A DNA stretch of 64,000 nt, taken from assembly GCF_038502225.1 (NCBI RefSeq), contig NC_091378.1, forward strand, positions 6,190,100 through 6,254,099, written 5' to 3'. The notes under the pieces were generated by a model. It searched no databases and was not told the DNA's origin. It was given only the letters and a program-made list of their open reading frames with translations. Every line of letters starts with the position of its first letter. The first letter of the stretch is position 1. The translations under genes were made by a program, and so were the position numbers. The stretch comes from Cherax quadricarinatus (lineage: Eukaryota; Arthropoda; Malacostraca; Decapoda; Parastacidae). Shown here piece by piece: positions 43,668 to 55,640 of this stretch.

Positions 43668-46600
43668 AGTCAAGACCTTTAGAGATACTGGAGCATATTG
43701 CTCACTTGTAAGAGAAGGAATATTACCCCTTTCAGAGAACAATTCCTCTGTTTTATTGGAAGCATTTGGAGGAGCTATATATTCTGTCCCTTTGCATAAA
43801 ATTTATGTACAGTGCAAATATTACACTGGGTACTTGACTGTAGGTGTCTCAAAAGGATTCCCCATGAAAGATGCCATGTTATTACTGGGTAATAACATTA
43901 CTACTGTTAGTGCGTGTCCTGAACCTATAATGAGTAATTCTTCTCCGGTGTTGGCCATAACTCGGGCAACATCCCAAGGGTTGTCTGGAGAGAATGTTAA
44001 CCTATCCTTGGACGACTCCGATCTCGGAATAGCCACGTTGTTTTATGAGGCACACCGGCCGGAGCCTCGTAAATCAAGTGAACAGATCCCGATCAAGCCT
44101 TCCTATTCCCAGGTTGCAGGATTGCCAGATGTCTCTGTTTCCATGCCCGAGGGACTGTCCTTCCGGGAGGAACAACGAAAGGACCCTTCTTTAAAATTCG
44201 CTTTTCAGGCAACCATGGGTAAATCGTCTTTGGGTCATCCGGTCAAGTATGAAGTTAAAAACGATTATTTGATCTGCACTGAGACTGGTAAGGAGATAGA
44301 GGGCCGGCAATTGTATAACAGGTTAGTGGTTCCAACTAAGTTTAGACCTCAAATATTAAATATAGCTCATAATACTTCATTAGGAGGTCACTTAGGAATT
44401 ACAAAAACCTTGTATAGAATCACAAAAGAATTTTATTGGCCAAAATTAAAGAAAGATGTGAAGAATCATATTAGGTGTTGCCGAGAATGTCAGCAAGTAG
44501 GGAAACCTGGACATTCCATTAAACCTGCACCTCTCCAACCTATACCTGCTGATGGAGAACCTTTTGTAGATTTAATTATAGATTGTGTAGGTCCACTACC
44601 TAGGTCAAAGTCTAGAAATCAATATTTATTTACGATTATGGATAAAGTAACCAGATATCCTGAAGCAATTCCCATGCGTAGTATTAATACTAAAGCTATT
44701 CTCAAAGCTTTATCCAAATTCATTTCTTGTTTTGGCATTCCTAAAATTATTCAAAGTGATCAAGGTAATAACTTTACTGCCAAAGCATTTAGGGAAGTAT
44801 TAACTAGGTTAGGGATAATCCACAACTTATCCACTGCCTATCATCCTCAGTCCCAAGGCGCCTTGGAAAGATTCCATCAGACGTTAAAAACTATGATGAG
44901 AACTTTTTGCATGCACTTTCCTACAGACTGGGATGAATCACTACCTTTGTTGCTGTTCTCAGTACGAGAGACGGTGCAAGAGTCTACTGGGTTTAGTCCG
45001 TTTGAGCTGATCTTTGGGCACAATGTACGAGGTCCTCTTCGGGTGCTCAAAGAAGGATGGATGGGAGAAGACGTTAGCTCAACACTCTACAACCCGTCTT
45101 CAAGGTTGCAGGTGGCACGTCAGTTAGCCAAGGCTAACCTAAAGACAGCTCAAAGTAAGATGAAACAGAGGTATGACAGAAGTGCAAAATTCCGCTCCTT
45201 CCATCCAGGAGACAAGGTGTTGGTGCAGGAACCTATACCTGGCCACACCTTGAAAGCTAGATTTACGGGACCTATGCAGATTGTAAGTAGATTATCTGAT
45301 GTAAATTATGTGGTAGCTCCCATTGATAAAACCTCAAAAACTAAAATTTACATCAATCAATTAAAATATTTCCATACACCAGATAAAGTCCCAGTAATGA
45401 CTCTGTCCTCTACCTCTGAGGACGACTCTGATTCTTTGCACTCTATCTCTGAAATTAATATTAAACTTTCAAATTCTGTCCTCCTCAAGGATCCTAGCCC
45501 TTTAATGGAGGGACTATCTGAAACGCAAGCAACAAATTTAACTGAGCTTCTACAGTCATATCCTAATATTTTTTCGGATGTGCCGAAAAAATGTACGTTA
45601 ACTTATCATGATGTAGACGTGGGAAACTCTAAACCAATTAAACTCTCCCCCTACAGAGCTAATCCTGAAAAGCAAAGGTTACTTCAGCAGGAAGTAGAAT
45701 TTCTGTTAAAGCATGGTTTAGTGGAGGAGTCATCTAGTCCATGGGCTTCACCGTGCATCCTTGTGAAGAATGCTGATGGAGGGTTTCGTATGTGTACAGA
45801 CTACCGTAAGGTGAACGAGGTCACAATTACAGATGCTTACCCTCTTCCTCGTCTGGATGACGTAATTGACTTTGTGGGTAAGGCTACTTTTGTGTCCAAG
45901 TTAGATCTCCTTAAAGGTTACTATCAGGTACCTTTGACGGATAAGGCGAAGGAAATCTGCCTTCGTAATTCCAGGAGGTCATTATCAATACACAGTTACC
46001 CCCCTTCGGAATGAAAAATTCCCCTTCTTCATTCCAGAAACTTATCCATCAGGCTATTAAAGGACTTGAAGGCACGGCAGCGTACCTAGATGATATTGTT
46101 GTGGTGTCTGATACTTTGGATCAACACCTACTTAGACTTAAGGCTCTTTTTGAGACCTTTCAGAGTTCCCATTTAACAGTTAATTTATCTAAATCTTCCT
46201 TTGGCCAGGCCACTATCACTTTTCTAGGCCATGAAGTAGGTAGTGGTAAAGTTGCACCTAAACTTGCTAAAGTTCTTGCTATTAAAGATTATCCAGTTCC
46301 TCATGATAGGAAATCTCTTCAACGTTTCCTAGGCATGATAGGATTTTACAGAAGATTCTGTAAGAATTTCTCAGATATTGTAGCCCCTCTTACCTCTCTT
46401 ACCAGTTACAAAGTTCCCTTTAATTGGACCTCATACTGTAACACTGCTTTCAATAAAGCAAAAAGATTATTGTGTACTGCACCCATTCTCTTGTCTCCAG
46501 ACTTCTCCAAACCTTTTTCATTACAGGTTGATGCTTGTGAGTCTGGGGTTGGGGCAGTACTATTACAAATCGAGAATGAGGATTTGCAGCCTGTAGCATA

Positions 46601-46875
46601 CTTTTCAGCCAAGTTCCAGCCACATCAGAGCCCTCGCGCTGGTACTGGCTTTGGAGCATTTCGATGTTTATGTGGGCCAGACATCGCAGGTGGTCACAGT
46701 CTACAGTGATCACAATCCTCTAGTATATCTCCAAGCCATGAAGAACCACAACACATGGCTCATGCGCTGGACGCTAAGACTGCAACCATACTCAGAATTA
46801 AATATATTGCCGGCAAAGAAAATGTGTTGGCGGACTCATTATCTAGATTCTAATATTTTTATTTATTTAGGTTAG
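43624..46875 (+). pseudogene. Gypsy pol: protease-integrase-RT-RNase H, frameshifted
   Basis: Protease active site DTG at 43684-43692. Integrase: HX6H...CX2C zinc finger (HNTSLGGH, CCREC) near 44370-44490. Its catalytic triad is D in DCVGPLP, D in QSDQGNNF and E in GALERFH; the last two are 35 residues apart (DD35E). A GPY/F-like module (RFTGPMQIV) follows. RT comes next: FRMCTDYRKVN, SKLDLLKGYYQV and catalytic YLDD at 46085-46096. RNase H: VDACESGVGAVL and VYSDHNPL. Frames shift near 45960 and 46005 (within RT) and 46620-46650 (RNase H). There is no chromodomain. Integrase before RT is the notable feature. Confidence 0.88.
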
Positions 46876-47164
46876 GATGTTATATTATTTGTGGTAACCC
46901 GTTTTCACGCTCTTTTTTTTTATCCCCTGATGTGGGGTTTTTATTTTAGTGAGGGGATGCGGGCTACCGTCCGCCTGTATCTTGGACCTATGCTAGCCTG
47001 TCTGACTGCTGTCTCACTTTGAGTTTAGGGTTTGGCTTTTTGTCACGAGAAAAGCTGAGCTCTATCTAAGAGTTGGATGGTGGAGAGGAAAGGCGGTCCC
47101 ATTATTTTGTGCCATGGCGGCACGGTTACCACTGGGAGGTGGCAGCCTAATCCTGAGCCTTCTC
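46876..47164 (+). other. Gypsy 3' internal untranslated region
   Basis: No domain-bearing frame. T-rich then G-rich. A short open frame overlaps the 3' LTR and is not a gene. Confidence 0.5.
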
Positions 47165-47174
47165 GGGGTGAGGG
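47165..47174 (+). other. Putative polypurine tract
   Basis: GGGGTGAGGG immediately precedes the 3' LTR start, the expected place for plus-strand priming. Confidence 0.5.
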
Positions 47175-47600
47175 TGTGACATGCAAAGAGTACGTAACCT
47201 TTATTCGGCGCATGTACACACCCTCATTTACAGGCTGTCTCCCCCAACCAGCGAACCAGGTTGCTAAGAGTTGATGATGGGGCCCCGTCGTTCAACTAGT
47301 GACCAGGTTCCAGCCAATAAGAAGATGGTTTTGGCAATCGCAGAGGTTATGTGGGTACCACTCTCCTCTCTGCCCTTGTCATTTCCATTCTAGAGCTGGT
47401 TGAAGCACGGTCTGCTATCTTGTGGCTTCTATTTCTGCCTTGCTTACCGTGGAGTGCACTATACTTATCACTGTACATAGTGTACATATTGCTGTTCTAA
47501 ATTGGTGAAGGATAATATAAGTCTAAACTTTTTCTTCTGGGTTTATTTTGCTCCCATTACACCCGGGGTAACAGGCCATTTGGAATCCTGGGTTGTAATA
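47175..47600 (+). repeat. 3' LTR
   Basis: TGTGACATGC to GGTTGTAATA; 426 bp, with no length differences from the 5' LTR. Confidence 0.9.
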
Positions 47601-48838
47601 CATGGTAATGGCCTCATAATGAGGGTAGACATGGTAATGGCCTCACAATGAGGGTAGACATGGTAATGGCCTCACAATGAGGGTAGACATGGTAATGGCC
47701 TCACAATGAGGGTAGACATGGTAATGGCCTCACAATGAGGGTAGACATGGTAATGGCCTCACAATGAGGGTAGACATGGTAATGGCCTCACAATGAGGGT
47801 AGACATGGTAATGGCCTCACAATGAGGGTAGACATGGTAATGGCCTCACAATGAGGGTAGACAAGGTAATGGCCTCACAATGAGGGTAGACATGGTAATG
47901 GCCTCACAATGAGGGTAGACATGGTAATGGCCTCACAATGAGGGTAGACATGGTAATGGCCTCACAATGAGGGTAGACAAGGTAATGGCCTCACAATGAG
48001 GGTAGACATGGTAATGACCTCACAATGAGGGTAGACATGGTAATGGCCTCACAATGAGGGTAGACATGGTAATGGCCTCACAATGAGGGTAGACATGGTA
48101 ATGGCCTCACAATGAGGGTAGACATGGTAATGGCCTCACAATGAGGGTAGACATGGTAATGGCCTCACAATGAGGGTAGACATGGTAATGGCCTCACAAT
48201 GAGGGTAGACAAGGTAATGGCCTCACAATGAGGGTAGACATGGTAATGGCCTCACAATGAGGGTAGACATGGTAATGGCCTCACAATGAGGGTAGACAAG
48301 GTAATGGCCTCACAATGAGGGTAGACATGGTAATGGCCTCACAATGAGGGTAGACATGGTAATGGCCTCACAATGAGGGTAGACATGGTAATGGCCTCAC
48401 AATGAGGGTAGACATGGTAATGGCCTCACAATGAGGGTAGACATGGTAATGGCCTCACAATGAGGGTAGACATGGTAATGGCCTCACAATTAGGGTAGAC
48501 ATGGTAATGGCCTCACAATTAGGGTAGACATGGTAATGGCCTCACAATGAGGGTAGACATGGTAATGGCCTCACAATGAGGGTAGACATGGTAATGGCCT
48601 CACAATGAGGGTAGACAAGGTAATGGCCTCACAATGAGGGTAGACATGGTAATGGCCTCACAATGAGGGTAGACATGGTAATGGCCTCACAATGAGGGTA
48701 GACATGGTAATGGCCTCACAATGAGGGTAGACATGGTAATGGCCTCACAATGAGGGTAGACATGGTAATGGCCTCACAATGAGGGTAGACATGGTAATGG
48801 CCTCACAATGAGGGTAGACATGGTAATGACCTCACAAT
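47601..48838. repeat. 29-bp satellite, right part of split array
   Basis: About 43 units continuous with 41200-41448. Variants GACAAGG and CACAATTAGGG are scattered in small clusters. Confidence 0.96.
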
Positions 48839-48879
48839 GAGACACACTGAACACCAAGTTGATGGGAAAAAACGCGAAA

Positions 48880-49795
48880 ATTGGTGAGAACAGAGAGCAA
48901 AGTTTGGACTTGTTACGAGAGTTGCAGGAGAGTGTGTGGGAATGTGAAGGGGGAAGAGTGGGGAAGAGTGAGTGGGGAGGAGTGAGTGGGGGAGAGTGAG
49001 TGGGGGAATGTGAAGGGGGAGAATGGGGAAGAGTGGGGGTAGAGTTACGGGGGGTAATGTGAAGGGAGGAGAGTGGGGAAGAGTGAGTGGGGAGGAGGGG
49101 AGAATGGGGGGAGAGTGAGGGAGAATGAGTGGGGATGTGGTTAGCGAGAGGGAGGGTAAAGGGAAGGAGGGAAGGGTAGAGAGAAGGATAGAAGGGACAG
49201 AAGGGTAGAGAGAAGGATAGAAGGGAGGGAAGAGTAGAGAGAAGGATAGAAGGGAGGGAAGGGTAGAGAGAAGGATAGGAGGGATGGAAGGGTAGAGAGA
49301 AGGATAGAAGGGAGGGAAGGGTAGAGAGAAGGAGAGAAGGGAGGGAAGGGTAGAGAGAAGGAGAGAAGGGAGGGAAGGGTAGAGAGAAGGATATAAGGGA
49401 GGGAAGGGTAGAGAGAAGGATAGAAGTAATGAAAGGGTAGAGAGAAGGACAGAAGGGATGGAAGGGTAGAGAGAAGGATAGAAGGGATGGAAGGGTAGAG
49501 AGAAGGATAGAAGGGAGGGAAAGGGTGAGAGAAGGATAGAAGGGAGAGAAAGGGTGAGAGAAGGATAGAAGGGATGGAAGGGTAGAGAGAAGGATAGAAG
49601 GGAGGGAAGGGTAGAGAGAAGGATAGGAGGGATGGAAGGGTAGAGAGAAGGATAGAAGGGAGAGAGAAGGATAGAAGGGAGGGAAGGGTAGAGAGAAGGA
49701 TAGAAGGGTAGAGAGAAGGATAGAAGGGAGGGAAGGGTAGAGAGAAGGATAGAGAGGATGGAAGGATAGAGAGAAGGATAGAAGGGAGGTGAAAG
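48880..49795. repeat. Purine-rich arrays (GAGTGGGG and 27-29-bp units)
   Basis: 48935-49135 is made of GTGAGTGGGGAGGA words. 49150-49795 has about 22 units with GGAAGGGTAGAGAGAAGG plus ATAGAAGG. The plus strand is nearly all purine except single T positions. Ser/Pro/Leu frames on minus are artefacts. Confidence 0.92.
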
Positions 49796-50128
49796 TTGAC
49801 ATCTTACAACAAGAAACATTTTCGAGAATTTAATAAAACGGAGACACCACCACCTTTACTGTCCAAAATTATTCCAAGTCTTTCAGTACACAAAATACAC
49901 CAGTGTTAAGAAGTTGAAACCGATCGGAAGAAGCATTCTCGAGTTACGCAGAATACAATTCCACCTATTATTTTTTTAGTTGGAAAACTGGCACTTACAC
50001 TGTCTCCAAACACACACCACAATGAGTAAGATACAGCAGAGTGAAGAATTTCAAGCCGATAGGAAGAGTCATTATCACATTATCTCATATTACCAGATTA
50101 TAAGTATGAACGGAGACGTACATATAGA
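49796..50128. other. No feature recognised
   Basis: AT-rich spacer with a loosely duplicated motif (AACCGATCGGAAGAAGCATT near 49916; AGCCGATAGGAAGAGTCATT near 50054). Confidence 0.45.
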
Positions 50129-50131
50129 GAG

Positions 50132-50221
<90 letters not shown>
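50129..50221. repeat. (CA)n microsatellite
   Basis: About 45 CA dinucleotides, ending at TIR element copy 3. Confidence 0.97.
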
Positions 50222-50224
<3 letters not shown>

Positions 50225-50610
50225 GTCCCGAATAGGTGAAACTTGCTATTTTGGCTTAAATAGCGACGTTCTTCTTGCCGAATAAGGCAAGCGAAAATTT
50301 GTGTATGCAATAATTTCGTAAAAATCATGTGAACCTAACGAAAAAAAAATATATTTCATTATGTTTGTTTATTAGTAAATTATTATAAACTTATCTAAAA
50401 TATATTTAGGTGGATTAGGCTAAATTAAATTTCATTTATTATAATAAGGTTAGGTAAGTTTTCTAAGGTTCTTTTGGTACAAAATTATTAATTTTTACAT
50501 TAAGATAAATGAAAAAAATGTATCTTTAACCGTATAAAAGAAAATTTCAAGACTTAATTTTAAACGAGTTTTCGCTAACTGACCAGTTTTACCTATTCGG
50601 CACGACATAC

Positions 50611-50611
<1 letters not shown>
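50222..50611. mobile_element. TIR element copy 3, inverted relative to copies 1 and 2
   Basis: Left GTCGTCCCGAATAGGTGAAA, right TTTTACCTATTCGGCACGAC. The interior matches copies 1 and 2 in reverse. (CA)n is at the left and (TA)n at the right. Confidence 0.8.

Positions 50612-50666
<55 letters not shown>
50612..50666. repeat. (TA)n microsatellite
   Basis: About 25 TA dinucleotides beside TIR copy 3. Confidence 0.96.
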
Positions 50667-50669
<3 letters not shown>

Positions 50670-50725
50670 TGAGAATAGGAAAGGTTTTTAAAGAGCGAGA
50701 AAAGAACTTACGGCTGATAAACTAA

Positions 50726-50732
<7 letters not shown>

Positions 50733-50771
<39 letters not shown>

Positions 50772-50978
50772 CAGGAGAGAGAGAGAGAGAGAGAGAATGC
50801 CGTGTATATGGAAAGGAACAATGGGCATGAGATGAATTCGTGGAATTCCGTTTTCTGTAGTCAGTATAGATGATGGAATGGGAGTCGAACCCTCGTCTCT
50901 GATGTTACGAATCTGGTTGATGGTTCACCAGTGTAAGAGACAACACAGAAAACATACTGAAAGCAGTTTCAGGCACAC

Positions 50979-51016
<38 letters not shown>
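50733..51016. repeat. Two (GA)n tracts with spacer
   Basis: (GA)n at 50733-50795 (with GAGACAGGAG interruption) and at 50981-51016. The spacer has no clear feature beyond a tRNA-like word GGGAGTCGAACCCTCG near 50880. Confidence 0.85.
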
Positions 51017-51019
<3 letters not shown>

Positions 51020-51085
51020 CGGTACTTTCCTTAAGTTTATAAATAATAAAGATGGAGATACTCACAACGACAAAAGATTAAAATG

Positions 51086-51140
51086 TATGTGTCCTCACCT
51101 ATATGTGGTTGCAGGGGTCGAGTCTCAGCTCCTGGTGCGC
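51086..51140 (-). mobile_element. LINE 3'-end fragment
   Basis: CCTCACCTATATGTGGTTGC, AGGGGTCGAGTCTCAGCTCC, TGG. Its 5' edge abuts GCGCGC(GT)n; its 3' edge is preceded by GTATGTGT. Confidence 0.78.
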
Positions 51141-51142
51141 GC

Positions 51143-51216
<74 letters not shown>
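51141..51216. repeat. (GC)n(GT)n microsatellite
   Basis: GCGCGCG followed by about 34 GT dinucleotides. Confidence 0.96.
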
Positions 51217-51217
<1 letters not shown>

Positions 51218-51279
51218 GTAACCACAGACATACCTGAAACAGAGAAACAAGAGAATAAAAAAACTGCTATCTCAATATC

Positions 51280-51372
51280 AGGAAATAATAATAATAATAA
51301 TAATAATAAAAATAATAATTATTATTATTACGCAAAGGTTAAATACACTGAGAATTCTATGTCTCACTATAC

Positions 51373-51405
<33 letters not shown>

Positions 51406-51410
51406 AACCA
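51280..51410. repeat. (AAT)n, (CATA)n and (TA)n
   Basis: AAT/ATT triplets at 51283-51331, then CATA repeats and TA repeats near 51370-51403. Confidence 0.9.
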
Positions 51411-51469
51411 ACCTGACAACGAAAGTAACAACAGCAACAAGAAAAACATTTACTACAGTAACTCCAACA

Positions 51470-51780
51470 ACATGCACCAGCCACAACTACAACACCACCA
51501 CCACCATCAACATCACCACCAACCCCGCCATCACCACCAACACCACAACCACCACAAACACCACCAACACCACCACCAACACCACCACCAAAACCACCAA
51601 CACCACCACCAACACCACCAACACCACCACCAACAACACCACCACCAACAACACCACTACCACCAACACCACCACCAACACCACAACACCACAACAACAG
51701 CAGCAACAACACCACCACAACAGGACCACCACAACAACAGCAGCAGCAACACCAACATCACCAACATCACCAACAACAAA
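51470..51780. repeat. (CAC/CAA)n trinucleotide array
   Basis: CACCAACACCACCACCAAC-type triplets over about 300 bp. Frames give His/Gln or Val/Gly runs, not genes. Confidence 0.92.
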
Positions 51781-51854
51781 GATACAATACATAAAACATT
51801 AAAGTCTAGTAACGTCGCTTCAGAAAAACTCAAATAATCAAATATCCATAACTT

Positions 51855-52500
51855 CTATGACACCGTCCGTCCACGGACGTTATTACAACCACAACTAATA
51901 TACCGTCCGTCCACGGACGTTATTACAACCACAACTAATATACCGTCCGTCCACGGACGTTATTACAACCACAACTAATATACCGTCCGTCCACGGACGT
52001 TATTACAACCACAACTAATATACCGTCCGTCCACGGACGTTATTACAACCACAACTAATATACCGTCCGTCCACGTACATTACAACCACAACTAATATAC
52101 CGTCCGTCAACGTACGTTATTACAACCACAAATATACCGCCCGTCCACGTACGTTATTACAACCACAAATACACCGTCCATGTTATTACAACCACAAATA
52201 CACCGTCCGTCCACGTACGTTATTGCAACCACAAATACACCGTCCATGTTATTACAACCACAAATACACCGTCCGTCCACGTACGTTATTACAACCACAA
52301 ATACACCGTCCATGTTATTACAACCACAAATACACCGTCCGTCCACGTACGTTATTGCAACCACAACTAATATACCGTCCTTCCACGTACGTTATTACAA
52401 CCACAACTAAGATACCGTCCGTCCACGTACGTTAATATTACAACCGTAACTAAGATACCGTCCGTCCACGTACGTTAATATTACAACCATAACTGAGCGA
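51855..52500. repeat. 38-bp satellite, degrading rightward
   Basis: The first five units are identical, with CGTCCGTCCACGGACG (7-bp arms, CC spacer) then TTATTACAACCACAACTA. From about 52070 the motif becomes CGTACGTT and unit length varies (long and short forms alternate). Confidence 0.9.
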
Positions 52501-52584
52501 TAAACCCGCAAGGGTCGTACAGTCAATAAAGATAGGAATAAAGTAATAAAGACCCCAGACTTAGGGTCATCAAGTTTACAATGA

Positions 52585-53690
52585 ACTTTACGTAGTTTAC
52601 ACCCAACGTAGGTTACATCAAACGTAGTTTACACCCAACGTAGTTTACATCAAACGTAGTTTACACCCAACGTAGTTTACATCAAACGTAGTTTACACCC
52701 AACGTAGTTTACATCAAACGTAGTTTACATCAAACGTAGTTTACATCAAACGTAGTTTACACCCAACGTAGTTTACACCCAACGTAGTTTACACCCAACG
52801 TAGTTTACATCAAACGTAGTTTACATTAAACGTAGTTTACACCCAACCTAGTTTACACCCAACCTAGTTTACACCCAACCTAGTTTACACCCAACCTAGT
52901 TTACACCCAACGTAGTTTACACCCAACCTAGTTTACACCCAACGTAGTTTACATCAAACGTAGTTTACACCCAACCTAGTTTACACCCAACGTAGTTTAC
53001 ATCAAACGTAGTTTACACCCAACCTAGTTTACACCCAACGTAGTTTACATCAAACGTAGTTTACACCCAACCTAGTTTACACCCAACGTAGTTTACATCA
53101 AACGTAGTTTACACCCAACCTAGTTTACACCCAACGTAGTTTACACCCAACGTAGTTTACATAAAACGTAGTTTACATCAAACGTAGTTTACACCGAACG
53201 TAGTTTACATCAAACGTAGTTTACACCCAACGTAGTTTACATCAAACGTAGTTTACACCCAACGTAGTTTACATCAAACGTAGTTTACACCAAACGTAGT
53301 TTACACCCAACGTAGTTTACACCCAACGTAGTTTACACCCAACGTAGTTTACACCCAACGTAGTTTACATCAAACGTAGTTTACACCCAACGTAGTTTAC
53401 ATCAAACGTAGTTTACACCCAACGTAGTTTACATCAAACGTAGTTTACACCCAACGTAGTTTACATCAAACGTAGTTTACACCCAACGTAGTTTACACCC
53501 AACGTAGTTTACATCAAATGTAGTTTACACCGAACGTACTTTACATCGAACGTAGTTTACACCGAACGTACTTTACATCGAACGCAGTTTACATCGAACG
53601 TAGTTTACACGGAACGCGGTTTACACCCAACGTGGTTTACACCCAACAAAGTTTACACCAACAGTTTACACCCAACATAGAGAAGTCACC
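52585..53690. repeat. 16-bp satellite (ACGTAGTTTACACCCA)
   Basis: About 68 units, two main types ending ACACCCA or ACATCAA, often alternating. AACCTAG variants cluster at 52850-53120. Decay is visible after 53515. Confidence 0.95.
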
Positions 53691-53749
53691 TAGTATACAA
53701 CGGGGTAACCTGATCAGTAATTAAGTCCCCTGCCCGTGTTAACAACACA

Positions 53750-53870
53750 CATATAAAGGCTGGCTGCGGCATTTTATTGGAAGACGTTACGTCCATCAGG
53801 GACTTCAATTCACACCTGATGGACGAAACCTCGTCACAGCAAAAGGCCAAACTATAAGAACTGGAACGCG
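53750..53870. mobile_element. Foldback-family fragment (copy l)
   Basis: GACGTTACGTCCATCAGG and CCTGATGGACGAAACCTCGTC are inverted about an AATTC centre. Confidence 0.45.
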
Positions 53871-53925
53871 TGAGAGGGCTGGAACGCGTGAGAGGGCTGG
53901 AACGCGTGAGAGGGCTGGATCGTCT
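53868..53925. repeat. 18-bp unit, three copies
   Basis: AACGCGTGAGAGGGCTGG three times in tandem. Confidence 0.9.
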
Positions 53926-53964
53926 TCCAAGATACAGTGACGAGAAGAAACAGTGTAAGCTTAA

Positions 53965-54190
53965 GACACATGCGCAACAGTTATGTGTCTTTATTGATGA
54001 AACGTTACGCCTACACAGTAGGCTTTAAATACAAAAGTGGCGGTAATAATATAATAAGGATAATGTAATCAGTCCATCAACCTTGGAGAAAAAGTATTTG
54101 AGGTGGTCGGTCCCTCAGCCTATAGAAGAGTCCAGCTCCATGGTCTGCAACGATATGAAGCTGCAGCCTGAGAATGGAGTCTTATGTGGA
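53965..54190. mobile_element. Foldback element, second member of copy i subfamily
   Basis: Shares CATGCGCAACAGTTATGTG, GATGAAACGTTACGCCTAC, CAGTCCATCAACCTTGGAG and GGTGGTCGGTCCCTCAGCC with 30200-30440. Confidence 0.65.
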
Positions 54191-55284
54191 GAAATTTTCT
54201 CCAGGAGGGGGGTATCAGCCCCCTTCAGCCCTCTCAGCCCTGAGGGGCCACTCAGAAGGGGCGAGCGTCTTGTTTACTGCTAGAGTGAGTAATTGATCAC
54301 AGATGCTATGCGTGGTCAAATGACCTCTGCTCCTTGCAGAGGTGTTGCAAAGTGTATTTTTATAAGAGACAGTACATCTCTTACTTAGCAGGACAATTAA
54401 GGAAAATCCTGCTCCCACTTTATTACCATAGTAAAGATAGTGTACATTGTTGTTTATGATTAAGACAGCAAGAAACAAACATTCTGCTTTGCTTCATCGA
54501 GGAGGTGACAAGGATGCAAGGTACTAGGTCAGCGTTTTTTTTTTTTGTGCTGGGGCCAGTGACGGGATGGAGCCCTGTAGCGTCTGGCAGACTAACTTTG
54601 ACTCTACTACGAGACACTGACGCCAGGATAACCAGCAAAGGACACTGATCTGTGCGTTAGTGTGAGCAAAGTGTCTCTAGCACAAACACTTAGAGAAGTG
54701 TGATCAGCTTCTCTTGTGATACATTGTGAACAATAAAGACAAATCTTGTTGAAAATAGTGTACCAGTGTGCGTTTCCTAGACAATGGAAGACGTGGACAT
54801 CCAAGGACACTTCAGCTTCTATCAAGTCACCGATATCTGTCGAAGGTGTTGAGAACACCATAGCTCACGTTACAAAGAGCAAGGTATGTTACGAATTTCT
54901 TGTAGATCGGGGGATTGCGCAATTCTTGAGTCACAAGGAGTTTGTAATCAACCTATAATCGGCAGTAAGGTGTGGACTTTTGAGTCCAAACAAGTAAGTA
55001 TTCGTCAGCCATCATCGAATGAAATATGCTGACATAACACCCCCTAGGGGTAATTTATACTTACAAATTGTATCTCTTGACAGCCCACTGTTGTGATGGT
55101 TTCGACAGCTTCTAGACCTCGTCTGCAGGGGCGGCTGTGTAGACGATTTGCTGTCATTTATCAGCTAAGTGTTTATATTTATAATATATAATAAACACAG
55201 CAGGTAAGGCCAAATTCTCAACATCTTAAATACTGTCGAAGATGTTGTAAGGGACGGGATCCACGTCTTCGAGATCTTCCAACT
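54191..55284. other. Low-repeat region, no gene identified
   Basis: About 1.1 kb that lacks tandem repeats. Short frames on both strands (for example 54083-54283 plus, 54607-54861 minus) show no known domain. AATAAA occurs at 54731-54736 in GAACAATAAAGAC, and an ATG-led frame (MEDVDIQGHFSFYQ) starts at 54784 but stops after about 22 codons. It could be part of an LTR and leader of an unrecognised element; this is not supported further. Confidence 0.35.
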
Positions 55285-55535
55285 GCGAAATATATTGCAT
55301 CCAAATCCCTCGAGTCTATGACGGAATCTTTAAAAGGCATCCAAATCCCTCGAGTCTAGATGGAATCTTTAAAAGGCATCTAAATCCCACGAGTCTATAA
55401 TGGAATCTTTAAAAGGCATCCAAATCCCTCGAGTCTAGATGGAATCTTTAAAAGGCATCCAAATCCCTCGAGTCTAGATGGAATCTTTAAAAGGCATCCA
55501 AATCCCTCGAGTTTATGATGGAATCCTTAAAGGTC
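55285..55535. repeat. 39-bp minisatellite, about six copies
   Basis: Units with CATCCAAATCCCTCGAGTCT and GGAATCTTTAAAAGG. Units differ at AGATGG/ATGACGG/ATAATGG. Confidence 0.9.
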
Positions 55536-55549
55536 AGAGAAGGATCACA

Positions 55550-55640
55550 CACACAGTGAAGAGGCTGGTGCCAGAAGCTGTGACTCGACCCCTGCAACCA
55601 CAACTATGCGAGTACAACTAGATGAGTACACACACACTTA
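55550..55640 (+). mobile_element. LINE 3'-end fragment between two short (CA)n
   Basis: Preceded by CACACACA, then AGTGAAGAGGCTGGTGCCAG, CTCGACCCCTGCAACCAC, GAGTACAACTAGATGAGTAC and ACACACAC. It is the same terminus as copy A. Confidence 0.78.

Larger units (their letters stand above)
41449..47600 (+). mobile_element. Ty3/Gypsy LTR retrotransposon, integrase-first (Gmr1-like order)
   Basis: A complete 6,152-bp insertion. Two 426-bp LTRs (41449-41874, 47175-47600) differ at about 13 positions (about 97 percent identical). Direct duplication CATGG lies at 41444-41448 and 47601-47605, and the restored site matches the surrounding satellite unit. The internal order is Gag, protease, integrase, RT, RNase H. 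RT and integrase share one continuous frame, so the order is not a rearrangement. Several frameshifts make this copy defective. No env-like frame is present. Confidence 0.92.

Noticed and set aside
46876..47174. env gene in the Gypsy element
   Set aside because: Only about 300 bp between RNase H and the 3' LTR, with no membrane-protein-like frame.
50860..50935. tRNA-like word GGGAGTCGAACCCTCG
   Set aside because: An isolated B-box-like word without a convincing A box or second copy.
54083..54861. Small genes in the 54-kb low-repeat region
   Set aside because: Frames of 66-87 codons with no domain, on both strands, no better than chance.
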